This document shows, in pieces, positions 8,271-17,560 of a stretch of 25,881 bases of DNA. The position numbers and the translations under genes are program-made. This stretch comes from CAZZBK01 sp964652155. Lineage in GTDB: Bacteria > Planctomycetota > Planctomycetia > Pirellulales > PNKZ01. The stretch covers positions 1 through 25,881 of the forward strand of contig CAZZBK010000085.1 of the NCBI GenBank assembly GCA_964652155.1, read 5' to 3'. The notes under the pieces were generated by a model that was not told where the DNA came from, made no database searches, and saw only the letters and a list, made by a program, of their open reading frames with translations. Position 1 is the first letter of the stretch, and the number at the start of each line of letters is the position of its first letter.

Positions 8271-10642
8271 GCGTGCTTGGCGTGGTGTTGCAAGCGAGCT
8301 TGGTCTGGGGAGCGCGCCCGTGGTTGCTCCCCACGCTGGCAATGATCGCTCTGGGTCTGCTGTCGATTGCCTGGGGCTATCGGCGTGCGAGCGGGCCGCG
8401 CTGGGTGCGCATGACGGCCGCGACCCTCAAGGCCGTGGCGATCACGTTGCTGGCGGTGATTTTGCTCGACCCGCTTTGGGCCTCGAGCCGCGCGCGCCCC
8501 GGCGAGAATGTCGTGCTGCTGTTGGTCGACACGAGCCAGAGCATGAACGTGCAGGGACGCGAGCACGCGCCGAGCGCCGCCCAAACGTTTCGCGAGCGGC
8601 TCGATGACGAACAGCAGCCGTGGCTCGTGCGTTTGAAGCAGGATTTCGACGTGCGGCGCTACACCTTCGACAGCCGAATCGAGCCGCGCAGCCGTTTCGA
8701 CGCGCTCGAGTTCAACGGCACCTCGTCAAGCATGCACGCGGCGATCGCGTCGCTCACGCAGCGATTTGCCCAACGGAGCGTCGCGGGAATCGTGCTGTTC
8801 AGCGATGGGGTCGCCACCGATGCGCCGAGCGCCGAGTCGGCCGCGACACCCGGCGTGCCGGTGTTCAGCGTGCTGCCGCCGACGAGCGAGTCGGCCGACG
8901 AAGTGACCCTGACGCGCGTCGCCGCGACGCAGACCAATTTCGAGGACGCACCCATCACGCTCATGGCCGACGCGGTGGCCCGAGGTTTTGCGGGGGAGCC
9001 GCTCGTGTGCCAGGTGCTCGACGAGTCGCACAAGGTCATCCACGCGCAAGAACAGACACCCGGCGCGCGTGACGGCGCCGCGTCGTTCCGCTTTCAGTTT
9101 CGACCCGAGCACGACGGGCTCTCGTTCTACCGCGTGCGGGTCGTCGCCCGGTCGCAACTCGACGTCTGGAACCAAGGCGCCACGACGCGCGAAGCGACGC
9201 TGGCCAATAACTCTCGACTGGTGCAGGTCGATCGGGGTCGCGGGCCGTATCGTATTTTGTACGTCGGTGGAGCACCCAACCCCGAGTACAAGTTTCTGAG
9301 CCGATCGCTCGCCGACGACCCGCAGGTCGAGTTGGTGACGCTCATGCGGATCGCGCGGCGCGAGCCCAAGTTCGACTTTCGTTCGCGGCAAGGGGAGTCG
9401 ACCAATCCGCTGTTCCGCGGCTTCGACAAGGTCAACGACGAGACCGAGCGATACGATCAATCGGTGTTCGTGCGGCTGGGGATCAAGGACGAGCGCGAGC
9501 TACGCGACGGCTTCCCGAAATCGGCCGACGCGCTCTTTGGCTACCACGCGATCATCCTCGACGACGTCGAGGCCGAGTTGTTCACGACCGATCAGATGTC
9601 GCTCATGGCGCGATTTGTCTCGGAGCGCGGCGGCGGGCTGCTGATGCTCGGCGGGCCGGACTCGTTCGAGAAGGGGAAGTTCGCCAAGACGCCGCTGGCC
9701 GACGTGCTGCCGGTGTATTTGCAACGGACGAGTTTCACTCAGGCCGCCCCCGTCGAGGGCTACCGCTGGCAACTCACCCGCGAAGGCTGGCTCGAACCGT
9801 ATCTGCGTCTCCGCGCTAGCGAGGTGGACGAGCGACAGCGTCTCGACGCGCTCCCTGCGTTTCGCACGCTCAACCGCGTCGGGGGTATCAAGCCCGGCGC
9901 GAGCACGTTGGCCGTCGCGGTCGACGCCGCCGGCGCGCAACAGCCCGCGCTGGTCGCCCAAACCTACGGACGGGGCCGCGCGGCGGCTTTACTCGTCGGC
10001 GACCTGTGGCGCTGGCGGCTCAAGTCGGAGCCCGAGAATCAGGACCTCGAAAAGCTGTGGCGACAGGTGATCCGCTCGCTGACGACCGACGTGCAGGGGC
10101 GCGTGAGCATCGCTCACGAACGGCTCGCCGACGATTTGCACGAGAGCGTGAGGGTCGCGGTGCGGGTCCGCGACGCCGAGTATCAACCGCTCGACAACGC
10201 GCAGGTGAGCGTGCAGGTAGCGGGACCCGACGGTCAGACGCTGAGCGTCGACGCCGAACCGAGTCGGCGCGAGCCGGGCGTGTATGAGATGAGTTACGTG
10301 CCGCGCGCAAGCGGCGCGTATCGAGCCACTGCCAGCGTGCTCGATAGCGGGGGAGAGAAACTCGCGCAGGTCGAGACCGGCTGGACCCATGATCCGGCGG
10401 CTGATGAGTTTCGGCTGCTCGAAGCGGACCGCGCGGGGCTCGCGCAGTTGGCCCAGCGAACCGGCGGCGAGACGGTCGAACTGTCGGACCTCGACACGTT
10501 CGCGGCCAGCTTGTCGGCGCGGCCCATGAACGAAACGGTGCAAACGCTGTTTCCGCTCTGGCACACGTCGAGCGTGTTTCTGATTGCGCTCGGGTGCTTG
10601 GCCGGCGAATGGGGTCTGCGCCGCTGGAGGGGCTTGCCATGA
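8267..10642 (+). CDS. Membrane vWA protein with GATase-like segment
   Basis: 791-aa membrane protein. Two N-terminal TM helices (about 18-37 and 52-70) precede a vWA domain starting VVLLLVDTSQSMN (82-94) with MIDAS residues D88, S90, S92. A following Ig/CARDB-like region is succeeded by a class-I glutamine-amidotransferase-like segment (RILYVGGAPNPEYKFL near 328-343; GGGLLMLGGPDSF near 454-466) in which no Cys nucleophile elbow is seen, so it is probably non-catalytic. A beta-sandwich follows, then a C-terminal TM (SVFLIALGCLAGEWGL). The ATG is in an ATGA overlap with the upstream gene, and its own TGA overlaps the next ATG at 10639. It is the third vWA-type protein of this cluster and probably a paralogue in function, though not in close sequence, of the BatA-like protein. 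Confidence 0.9.
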   Translation: MSVLGVVLQASLVWGARPWLLPTLAMIALGLLSIAWGYRRASGPRWVRMTAATLKAVAITLLAVILLDPLWASSRARPGENVVLLLVDTSQSMNVQGREHAPSAAQTFRERLDDEQQPWLVRLKQDFDVRRYTFDSRIEPRSRFDALEFNGTSSSMHAAIASLTQRFAQRSVAGIVLFSDGVATDAPSAESAATPGVPVFSVLPPTSESADEVTLTRVAATQTNFEDAPITLMADAVARGFAGEPLVCQVLDESHKVIHAQEQTPGARDGAASFRFQFRPEHDGLSFYRVRVVARSQLDVWNQGATTREATLANNSRLVQVDRGRGPYRILYVGGAPNPEYKFLSRSLADDPQVELVTLMRIARREPKFDFRSRQGESTNPLFRGFDKVNDETERYDQSVFVRLGIKDERELRDGFPKSADALFGYHAIILDDVEAELFTTDQMSLMARFVSERGGGLLMLGGPDSFEKGKFAKTPLADVLPVYLQRTSFTQAAPVEGYRWQLTREGWLEPYLRLRASEVDERQRLDALPAFRTLNRVGGIKPGASTLAVAVDAAGAQQPALVAQTYGRGRAAALLVGDLWRWRLKSEPENQDLEKLWRQVIRSLTTDVQGRVSIAHERLADDLHESVRVAVRVRDAEYQPLDNAQVSVQVAGPDGQTLSVDAEPSRREPGVYEMSYVPRASGAYRATASVLDSGGEKLAQVETGWTHDPAADEFRLLEADRAGLAQLAQRTGGETVELSDLDTFAASLSARPMNETVQTLFPLWHTSSVFLIALGCLAGEWGLRRWRGLP

Positions 10643-11646
10643 AATCTATGCTTCAGTTGCATGCGTGGCTCCTGCTGACTGGCACTCTTGCGCTGAGCGG
10701 TGCCGATGTGAGAGTCGAGGCCGCCGAGCCGTCGACCAAACCGGACAAAACGACGCTGATCGTGGTATTGGGTGCCCCGGGCGAACCGACCTATGCCAAG
10801 GTGTTTGAGGACGAATTGGCGCAGTGGCGCAACACGGCGCACGTCTGCGGGCTCGCCTTGCACGTGATCGGCGAGCCCACGGCCGACGAGCCGCCCGAGA
10901 CCGACAAGGCGCAGCTCGACAAGCTTGTGCAGCGCGAGTTGTCGAGTGCCGCGGCGGCCGCGCCCCTGTGGCTCGTATTTGTCGGGCACGGCACGTTCGA
11001 CGGCCGGACGGCGGCGTTCAACCTGCGCGGACCCGACCTGACGAACGTTGAGTTGGCCGAGTGGCTCAAGCCGTGCCGGCGACCGTTGGTGGTGGTCGAC
11101 ACGACGGCGGCGAGCGGCCCGTTTCTGACCGCGCTCAGCGCTCCAGATCGGGTTGTCATCACGGCGACGAAGAGTGGCCAGGAGCGGAGTTACGCTCGGT
11201 TCGGCCGGTACTTCGCGCGGCGAGTGATCGATCCGCGCGCCGACTTGGACAAGGACGAGCAGACGTCGCTGTTCGAGGCGTTTCTGGCCGCGGCGCGCGA
11301 CACGGTCGAGTTCTACAAGGCCGACGGGCGAATCGTCACCGAGCATCCGCTGCTCGACGACACGGGAGACGCCCAGGGCATTCGGGCCGACTTCTTCGAG
11401 CGCGACGTGCCGATCAAGCGCTTCGGCGGCTCTCAGCAGCTCGACGGCGCGTTGGCGCGACGGTTCTACTTGCGTCCCAGCGACGCCGAACGGTCCTTGT
11501 CGGTCGATCAACGCGCGCAGCGCGACGCGCTCGAAGCGGAACTCGCGGCCTTGCGCCGCCGCAAGGCCGAGCTGAACGCAGACGATTACGAGCGCGAACT
11601 CGAGCGCATTCTGGTCCCGCTGTCACGCGTGTATGAGCGACGCTGA
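10639..11646 (+). CDS. Secreted caspase/legumain-fold protein, probably inactive
   Basis: 335 aa with an N-terminal signal-like segment (LQLHAWLLLTGTLALSGA, 5-22). I chose ATG 10639 because it overlaps the upstream TGA as ATGA and begins directly before the signal; a longer frame from 10594 lacks this. The core WLVFVGHGTFDGR (111-123) has the His-Gly of caspase-like and C13 peptidases. The next strand, RPLVVVDTTAASGPF (148-162), aligns with the D-x-C-x-SG active-site strand, but Thr/Ala stand where the catalytic Cys would be. A charged helical C-terminus (about 285-335) follows. As last gene of the MoxR cluster it may be a pseudo-peptidase serving as an envelope binding partner. The fold is inferred by pattern only, so the family is moderate. 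Confidence 0.7.
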   Translation: MKSMLQLHAWLLLTGTLALSGADVRVEAAEPSTKPDKTTLIVVLGAPGEPTYAKVFEDELAQWRNTAHVCGLALHVIGEPTADEPPETDKAQLDKLVQRELSSAAAAAPLWLVFVGHGTFDGRTAAFNLRGPDLTNVELAEWLKPCRRPLVVVDTTAASGPFLTALSAPDRVVITATKSGQERSYARFGRYFARRVIDPRADLDKDEQTSLFEAFLAAARDTVEFYKADGRIVTEHPLLDDTGDAQGIRADFFERDVPIKRFGGSQQLDGALARRFYLRPSDAERSLSVDQRAQRDALEAELAALRRRKAELNADDYERELERILVPLSRVYERR

Positions 11647-11654
11647 GTCCAGCA

Positions 11655-14600
11655 TCACGGCGGGGTGGGGCGCTCGCTGAGTATGTAGGCCAGCAGGTGC
11701 TTGAGCTCGTCGGGCGTTTTGACCAGCGCGGCCGGCATGGGTGAGAGCTGGGTGGGCTCGCGCTGCTCGATCTGTTTTTTGTCGAGGGTCCGCCGCTGAG
11801 TGTCAGGCAGCACCAGCTCGAGCGCGGCGGAGGTTTCGTTCACGACGAGGCCGGTGAGCGTGAGGCCGTCGCGGGTGACGATCGTCTGGGCCCGGAACGG
11901 CTCGGCGACCTGGCGGCTGGGGAGCAGCAGCGACTCGACGAGATGGGGCACGGTGAATCGTCGTCGGGCCTCGAACAGGCTCGGCGCGCCGCCCCCTTTT
12001 TGCTCGGCGACGATGGCGTGGCATTTGGCGCAGCCGAGCGTGCCGAACAGCCGGCGGCCTTCGACCGCGTTGCCGCTGAGCGCGGCCGAGGCCCAATCGA
12101 CGGCCAGAAATTCGCTCGGCACGGCTGCGCCGGTCGCGCTCGACGCGGCCGCGCGCAGGCGTTGCGCCAGCTCGGCCGAATCGAGCTTTTCCGGCAAGCC
12201 GATTTCGAGCGCGGCGAGCGCCTGCACGGTCCAAGACGCGCTCGCCTTGACGACCTGCGCGCGGACGAGCAGGTCGTTGCTGCCCGGTTGCAAGTCGAGG
12301 AGCACGCGCGGAGCGTCGCCCCCGGCGAGACGCTCGCCGAGCAGTTGGCCATTGAGCCAAACGCGAAACGGTTCGGCGAGCGGCAACGTGAGCAGCGCCG
12401 CCTGTCGCGAGCCGCTGCTGATGCGGAACAGCCGATAGGTTGACTGCCGCGCGGACGTGTCCGTCGGCAGGCTTGCACTCTGTTGCTGCCAGGCGAGCGG
12501 GCCGTAGCTCGCCGACAAATCGAGCGTGCCTTGCTCGGGAGGATGCCTCTGGGCGAGGCTCGTGTCGGCACCGTCAGCAAACGGCCCGACGCTCCACACG
12601 CGCTCGATCGGCATGACGCGCCCCTGGCTCAAGCGGCGCACCAGGACATCCTGCTGCGTGCTGTTCAAGAGCGGTTCGCTGCGTGGGTCCTTGAGCAGCG
12701 ACAAGTAGTACGCGGCCTGAAGTCGGACCGCGTCGTCCCCGTTCGCGGTGGCATTGCAGAGCAGCTCGAAGCACCGCTCCTGCTCGGCCGAGTGCTCCGT
12801 CGCCTGCCACCACTCGGCGGTCGTGAAGCTCCCCACGCGACGTTGATCGGCGAGATCGATGGCCTGATCGCGGCCGTGGAATCGCTGCTGACGTTTGAAG
12901 AACGCGCTCTCTTTGGGGTAGAACAGTTTGACGCTTTCGGGAGGCACGTAGTCGACGCTGGGCACCGTGAGCCGTTGACCCATGGCCAGCACGCCCAGCA
13001 GTTGCTCGGTCACGCTGCCCGACTGCACGCGCTGAGCGAGTTGGTCGATGGTAGCCGACTGCGCCAGGGTGTGCGCGGCGAGTTGACGAGCGTGGGGGTC
13101 CTGAAAGTCGAGTGCCGTCGAGCGGGTCGTCGACGTTGTGCTCGCCGTGGTCGTTGGCTCGGCGGCAGCACTCGCCGTGCGCGAGACCATGACCAGATCG
13201 CTGGCACAGTACGGCGCGGCCATGTTGCCGGTCATGTACAAGTTGGTGACGAACAGCCGACCGTCGCGGCTCTGCGCGATGCCCGTGGGTCGAGCGTTGC
13301 TGTCTCCGGTGAGGACCGTTTCTTCTTGAGCGACGAACGTCGTTCCGCGTGGCGCAAGTTTGAACGCGGTCACGGCGAAGCGATCCCAACGGCACAGTAA
13401 CAGCCGCTCACGGACGGTCTCGCCCAGGTGCGGGTGATCGTACCAGAGCATGTCGCACGGCACGCCGCGCCCCAGGTCGCTGCACACTGGCTCGACGAGA
13501 TCATAGCGGTCGGGACTTTTCGAGGCCATCCAGCCACGCGGCCAACCGAAGTCAATGCCCTGGACGACGTGCAGCAGCTTGGCGGGGGCATAGCGATCGG
13601 CGCGGCTCTCGTGGTCGTTGTCGTTGGTGAACAGGTTGCCGTGACGGTCGAACGCCAAGCCCACCGGTCCGCGCAGGCCCGTGGCCACGACGCGCACGTC
13701 GGTCCCATCGTGCTTGAGTCGGAGCACCGCGCCTTGGCCGGTGTACGGCAGAGGCTTTTCGTCGACGCCGCAATACAGGGTCCAATGTCCCCAGTGATCG
13801 GCGCGGCTCCAGTCGCCATATTGCAGCAGCGGGTCGCCATGCGTCAGGTACAAATCGCCGTCGGGTCCCCAAGCCAGGCAGTGGAAACTCACGTGCAGGT
13901 CGAGCGGCAGCCCCCACAAAATGCGCTGCGGCTGCAAACCCGTTCGCCGCACCCGGCCCTCGCTCACTCGGTAGAGCGCGTTGGCCGTGAGCACGTACAG
14001 ATCACGCTCGCGGAACTCGAGGCCCATGATGATCGAGTCTTGCGGGAAGCGAAGCAACTCGCGGCGCGGTCCGTAGCGGCCGTCGGCTTGAGGCTCGAAC
14101 ACGAACACCCCCTCGCGGCCACTCACGAACACGCAGTTGTCTTGATCGACCTTCACGCCCATGTAGACTTCGTTGGGAGACTGATCGATCAGCGACACGG
14201 TCCAGCGGGGGTCGACCCCTTTAAGGTGTGGGCCCGGCGGCGGCATGGGTTGAGCGGACGACGCTGCCGCCGCGGTGGCGACGAGCTTGGCCGGGTTCTT
14301 GAGCGGCGAATGATCGAGCACGTCCCCCGGATTGTCGCGCGCGAAGAGCCATAGCCCCACGGTGTCGGCATCGGCCGTGAGGGGTGCCGTGCCGCGCGGC
14401 TTGATCTCCCTAAGGCCGCGCGAGAGCCGCACCTCGTCGAGCGTGCCGTCGCAGAGCAGGTTCCCCTCGACGAGCGACAGGAACGCGAGCCCACCGGTCG
14501 CCGGAGTGGGCGGCGGCGCGCTCGGCGCGGCAATCACGGTGTCGGCCACGCTCTGGCCATCGACAAACAACCGCACGCGCTGCGGCTCGTAGAGCAGCGC

Positions 14601-15806
14601 CACGTCGTGTGACTGGCCGTCGTTGAGGTTGAACGTCGAGCGGACATGATCGGGCTTACGACCGGGCAGATAGACCGTGAGGTGCCCGGTCTGGGGCATC
14701 GTGAACAGCTCCCAGTGCGCGGCGCTCGACTTGGGCTCGTGGGCGAGCAGGATGTTGTAGTGGGTGGCGCTCCGCACACGAGCGCGAAGTTCGACCGTCA
14801 ACGGGAGCGTGCGGTACTCGTCGCGCGGCGCGGCAAGCAACCGCGGAGCGCCTGCCGGGGCGGGCGTGGCTGACACGGTCGACTTGAGCGGGACGGGCGT
14901 GCGTGGCTGCGGCTTTGCGCCCGCCGGCTGACCGTTGAGTTGCCGGACGAGCCAATCGAGCCCGTCGAGATTGTCGCGGAGCCGCGCCTCGGCGTCGTCA
15001 TTCGTGTGCCCAATGATGCCAAGGCGGCCGCGATACCCGCTCTGGGCAATGATTTTGAGCAACGCGAGGTCGAGTTCCCCCTGGCCGAGTTGCAAAATCT
15101 TTTGTCCCTGCTTGTCACCCTGTCGGTTCATGCCGTTGAGGTTGAGCGCGAGCAGATGCGGTTTCATCTTGTCGAGCAGCGCGGCGAAACGATCGAGGTG
15201 ATCGTGTCCGTGATGCAGGTTGTAGATGATGCCGACGTTGGGGAGCTTGAGCTGCTCGATGATCGCGAGTTGGTTTTCTGGTTCGCCGAACCAGCCGCCG
15301 TGATTATAGAGCCCGACTCGCATGCCCTGTTGGGCCGCGGCCTCGGCGATGGAGCGGATCCGCGCCGCCTCTTGCGCCACGCGCTGCTGTTGTTCCTCGG
15401 GCGTTTTGGTCGCCGCGCCGCCGCCAGTGACCCACAGCTCGGGCTGAATCCGCTGGCGTCGACAGACGTCGAGAATATGCCGAGCGCTCTCGTTCATCGA
15501 ACTGGGGAACCACCAAGCGTCGAGGCTCACGCCTTGCTGGCGACACGCTTCAATCTCCTGCTCGAAGGTCGGCACGTGCTCGGCGCGAAAGTCGTAGGCA
15601 AAGTGCTTGAATTCGAGTTGCTTGAGCAGTGCGGCCCGGTCGACGCTGTTGCGTTTTTTGCCGTCGAAGGGAACGATGCACCAGGCGATCAGGTTGTCGC
15701 GGCGGAAGACGCTCGTGTCGAGCGACGCGGGGACGTCGGCGGCGCGGAGCAGCGACGCGCCGAGGCCGATGATCGAGAGCACGAGCAGAGCGCGAATCGG
15801 TGGCAT
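11655..15806 (-). CDS. Giant secreted fusion: TIM barrel, LamG, beta-propeller, cytochrome c
   Basis: 1383 aa from ATG 15806, chosen because it starts a clean signal peptide (MPPIRALLVLSIIGLGASLL...RAAD); a frame 24 codons longer starts with unlikely sequence. Domains in order: a sugar-phosphate isomerase/epimerase-like TIM barrel (about 35-290, with GLYNHGGW, YNLHHGHDHLD and GIIGHTND strands); a linker; a LamG/concanavalin-like domain (about 325-490, RLFVDGQSV, DEVRLSRGLREI); a membrane-bound-dehydrogenase-type beta-propeller (about 530-880, GPDGDLYLTHGD, GPVGLAFDRHGNLFTNDN); a helical and sugar-binding-like region; and a C-terminal heme module with CAKCH (1259-1263) and a candidate distal Met in LSPMPAAL (near 1357). 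This heme module is the Planctomycetes/Verrucomicrobia type. It likely oxidises a carbohydrate-related substrate outside the cytoplasm; the substrate is unknown. The stop is 8 bp from the convergent caspase-like gene. Confidence 0.88.
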   Translation of the reverse strand: MPPIRALLVLSIIGLGASLLRAADVPASLDTSVFRRDNLIAWCIVPFDGKKRNSVDRAALLKQLEFKHFAYDFRAEHVPTFEQEIEACRQQGVSLDAWWFPSSMNESARHILDVCRRQRIQPELWVTGGGAATKTPEEQQQRVAQEAARIRSIAEAAAQQGMRVGLYNHGGWFGEPENQLAIIEQLKLPNVGIIYNLHHGHDHLDRFAALLDKMKPHLLALNLNGMNRQGDKQGQKILQLGQGELDLALLKIIAQSGYRGRLGIIGHTNDDAEARLRDNLDGLDWLVRQLNGQPAGAKPQPRTPVPLKSTVSATPAPAGAPRLLAAPRDEYRTLPLTVELRARVRSATHYNILLAHEPKSSAAHWELFTMPQTGHLTVYLPGRKPDHVRSTFNLNDGQSHDVALLYEPQRVRLFVDGQSVADTVIAAPSAPPPTPATGGLAFLSLVEGNLLCDGTLDEVRLSRGLREIKPRGTAPLTADADTVGLWLFARDNPGDVLDHSPLKNPAKLVATAAAASSAQPMPPPGPHLKGVDPRWTVSLIDQSPNEVYMGVKVDQDNCVFVSGREGVFVFEPQADGRYGPRRELLRFPQDSIIMGLEFRERDLYVLTANALYRVSEGRVRRTGLQPQRILWGLPLDLHVSFHCLAWGPDGDLYLTHGDPLLQYGDWSRADHWGHWTLYCGVDEKPLPYTGQGAVLRLKHDGTDVRVVATGLRGPVGLAFDRHGNLFTNDNDHESRADRYAPAKLLHVVQGIDFGWPRGWMASKSPDRYDLVEPVCSDLGRGVPCDMLWYDHPHLGETVRERLLLCRWDRFAVTAFKLAPRGTTFVAQEETVLTGDSNARPTGIAQSRDGRLFVTNLYMTGNMAAPYCASDLVMVSRTASAAAEPTTTASTTSTTRSTALDFQDPHARQLAAHTLAQSATIDQLAQRVQSGSVTEQLLGVLAMGQRLTVPSVDYVPPESVKLFYPKESAFFKRQQRFHGRDQAIDLADQRRVGSFTTAEWWQATEHSAEQERCFELLCNATANGDDAVRLQAAYYLSLLKDPRSEPLLNSTQQDVLVRRLSQGRVMPIERVWSVGPFADGADTSLAQRHPPEQGTLDLSASYGPLAWQQQSASLPTDTSARQSTYRLFRISSGSRQAALLTLPLAEPFRVWLNGQLLGERLAGGDAPRVLLDLQPGSNDLLVRAQVVKASASWTVQALAALEIGLPEKLDSAELAQRLRAAASSATGAAVPSEFLAVDWASAALSGNAVEGRRLFGTLGCAKCHAIVAEQKGGGAPSLFEARRRFTVPHLVESLLLPSRQVAEPFRAQTIVTRDGLTLTGLVVNETSAALELVLPDTQRRTLDKKQIEQREPTQLSPMPAALVKTPDELKHLLAYILSERPTPP

Positions 15807-15849
15807 GATACGAGTTCTTGCGGGGCGAGACGAACGGAGCACTCGCTGC

Positions 15850-15878
15850 ACTATAGGCACCGTGCTCGCTGCATGCAA
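15850..15878 (-). promoter_or_regulatory. Candidate sigma70-type promoter for the giant fusion gene
   Basis: On the - strand TTGCAT (15873-15878) is followed after 17 nt by TATAGT (15850-15855), one base off TATAAT. The start codon is 43 nt downstream. The -35 match is weak beyond TTG. The 158-bp divergent spacer (15807-15964) must hold promoters for both this gene and the amidohydrolase; I see no comparable box for the + strand. Confidence 0.3.
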
Positions 15879-15964
15879 CGCGGGCCGGAATTCGTTACAC
15901 TAGACGTGAGATGATGCGTGAGGACGACCCCTGAGACGATCTCCCTTTGAGAGCTTTGAGTGCG

Positions 15965-17239
15965 ATGAAACTTGCCACCGGAACGACCGTCATTCGTCAT
16001 GGACAACTGGTCGATGGAACGGGGGTGGCGCCGGTGCGCGACGCCGCGGTGGTCATCGAGTCGGGACGCATCGCCTACGCCGGGCCAGCCGCGCACGCGC
16101 CGCCGACACCCGCCTCGGCCCGAGTGATTGACGCCCGCGGCGGGACGATCATGCCGGGCTTGGTCGAGGCGCACTTTCATCCGACGTACTTCAATGTCGC
16201 GGCGCTCGAGGACCTCGACATCAAGTACCCGGTCGAGTACGTGACGTTGCTCGCCGCGTGCAACGCGAAGCTTGCGCTGGAGTGTGGCTACACGGCGGCG
16301 CGGAGCGGCGGCAGCTTATTCAACATCGACGTCTGGTTGAAGAAGGCCCTGGAGCATGACCTGATCGTGGGACCGCGCATGGCCACGAGCGGCCGCGAGA
16401 TTTGCGGCGCGGCGGGCTTGATGGACTGGAACCCCGAGTTTCGCAAGATTGGCATGGAAGGGCTGGTGCTGATCGTCAACGGGCCGGACGACGCCCGCGC
16501 GGCGGTCCGCAAGTTGGTCAAGGACGGTGTCGAGTGGATCAAGACGTACCCGACGGGAGACGCGGCCGCTCCCGACGCCAACGATCATCACACGCTGTGC
16601 ATGACCTTCGAGGAGATGCACGCCGTGGTGCAGACGGCCCATAATCATCACCTGAAGGTGACGGGCCATTGTCGCGCCACCGAGGGGATCAAGAACGCGC
16701 TCCGCGCCGGTTACGACGCCATCGAGCACGGCACGTTCATGGACTCCGAGGCATTGGAGCTGCTGCTCGAGCGCGACGTGCCCTGCGTGCCGGCGTTGTA
16801 TTTTGAGCAGGCTAGCATCGAGCGCGGGCCGGAGTTTGGCATGTCGCAGCGCGTGATTGACGGGCACAAGGAGACGCTCGAAGGGGGTGCCGAGAGCGCT
16901 CGAAGGATTCTCGCAGCCGGGGGTCGACTGGGCATGGGGGGCGATTACGGCTTCGCCTGGAATCCGCACGGCGACTATGCCCGTGAGTTGAGCTTTTTTG
17001 TCGAGTACGTGGGTCTCCAGCCGCTCGATGTGATTCGCTGCGCGACCCAGACCGGTGCCGAGATCATGGGTCGCGGCGACGAGTTCGGCACGCTCACGAC
17101 CGGCAAGCTCGCCGACGTGCTGGTGATCGACGGCGACGTGGTCGGCGACATTCGCGTGCTGCAAGATCGTTCGCGGATCATCGCCGTGCTGCAAGGGGGC
17201 ATCGTCAAAGCCGGGCAATTGACGCAAAGGGCCCTGTGA
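15965..17239 (+). CDS. Metal-dependent amidohydrolase (imidazolonepropionase/prolidase-like)
   Basis: 424-aa amidohydrolase-superfamily enzyme. All usual metal/catalytic positions are visible: H70 and H72 in VEAHFHPT, the candidate carboxylated lysine K193 in WIKTYPTGD, H235 in VTGHCRATEG, H255 in AIEHGTF, and D327 in GMGGDYG. N- and C-terminal strands (VIRHGQLVDGTG, KLADVLVIDGDV) form the typical composite beta-sandwich. The Lys-strand resembles Xaa-Pro/Xaa-Arg dipeptidase and imidazolonepropionase-related members, so an amide or lactam is a plausible substrate, but it cannot be named. No signal peptide is seen, so it is probably cytoplasmic. I used ATG 15965; an upstream in-frame TTG at 15947 is possible. 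Its last codons and stop fall inside a 33-bp direct repeat that recurs 600 bp downstream. Confidence 0.9.
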   Translation: MKLATGTTVIRHGQLVDGTGVAPVRDAAVVIESGRIAYAGPAAHAPPTPASARVIDARGGTIMPGLVEAHFHPTYFNVAALEDLDIKYPVEYVTLLAACNAKLALECGYTAARSGGSLFNIDVWLKKALEHDLIVGPRMATSGREICGAAGLMDWNPEFRKIGMEGLVLIVNGPDDARAAVRKLVKDGVEWIKTYPTGDAAAPDANDHHTLCMTFEEMHAVVQTAHNHHLKVTGHCRATEGIKNALRAGYDAIEHGTFMDSEALELLLERDVPCVPALYFEQASIERGPEFGMSQRVIDGHKETLEGGAESARRILAAGGRLGMGGDYGFAWNPHGDYARELSFFVEYVGLQPLDVIRCATQTGAEIMGRGDEFGTLTTGKLADVLVIDGDVVGDIRVLQDRSRIIAVLQGGIVKAGQLTQRAL

Positions 17240-17242
17240 ACA
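17210..17242 (+). repeat. 33-bp direct repeat, copy 1 (3' end of amidohydrolase gene)
   Basis: Begins GCCGGGCAATTGACGCAAAG and ends TGTGAACA, covering the codons for the AGQLTQRAL end, the TGA and three bases after it. It matches 17810-17842 with one mismatch (C for G at 17234). The copies are exactly 600 bp apart and flank the hicBA pair. It looks like a junction of an inserted or duplicated segment that left the amidohydrolase gene intact. Confidence 0.92.
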
Positions 17243-17344
17243 ATCTCGAACGGATTATTCTCTCGGCGCATGGTTTGTCTGCTGGGTAGAATCGACGGTG
17301 CCCGATTGCATTCATTTGTGTGCGACAATCCAATGGTGACTACG

Positions 17345-17560
17345 ATGCGAACGTTTACCGCCGTGATCGAACGTTGTCCCGATACAGGTCTGTTTGTTGG
17401 TTACGTTCCGGGTTTTCCAGGGGCCCATTCGCAGGGTGAGACTCGCGAGGAATTGGATCGTAATTTGGCCGAAGTGATCCAGATGCTTCTAGAAGACGGT
17501 GAGCCACGATTTGAGTCGGAGTTCGTTGGGACTCAGCAAGTGCAGGTCGCCGGAGCATGA
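17345..17560 (+). CDS. hicB: HicB-family antitoxin
   Basis: 71 aa from ATG 17345 (MRTFTAVIERCPDTGLFVGY). An in-frame ATG at 17333 would add four residues, and longer frames reach into the AT-richer spacer. The sequence shows the partial RNase-H-like HicB fold: a beta strand TAVIE, G-L-F-V-GYVPGFPGAHSQGETREEL, then the helix DRNLAEVIQMLLEDG. It lacks an obvious C-terminal DNA-binding domain, so it is a short HicB. The antitoxin would bind and silence HicA. Its TGA overlaps the hicA ATG (ATGA 17557-17560), giving the antitoxin-first order. The base composition is visibly less GC-rich than neighbouring genes, consistent with acquisition. Confidence 0.9.
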   Translation: MRTFTAVIERCPDTGLFVGYVPGFPGAHSQGETREELDRNLAEVIQMLLEDGEPRFESEFVGTQQVQVAGA

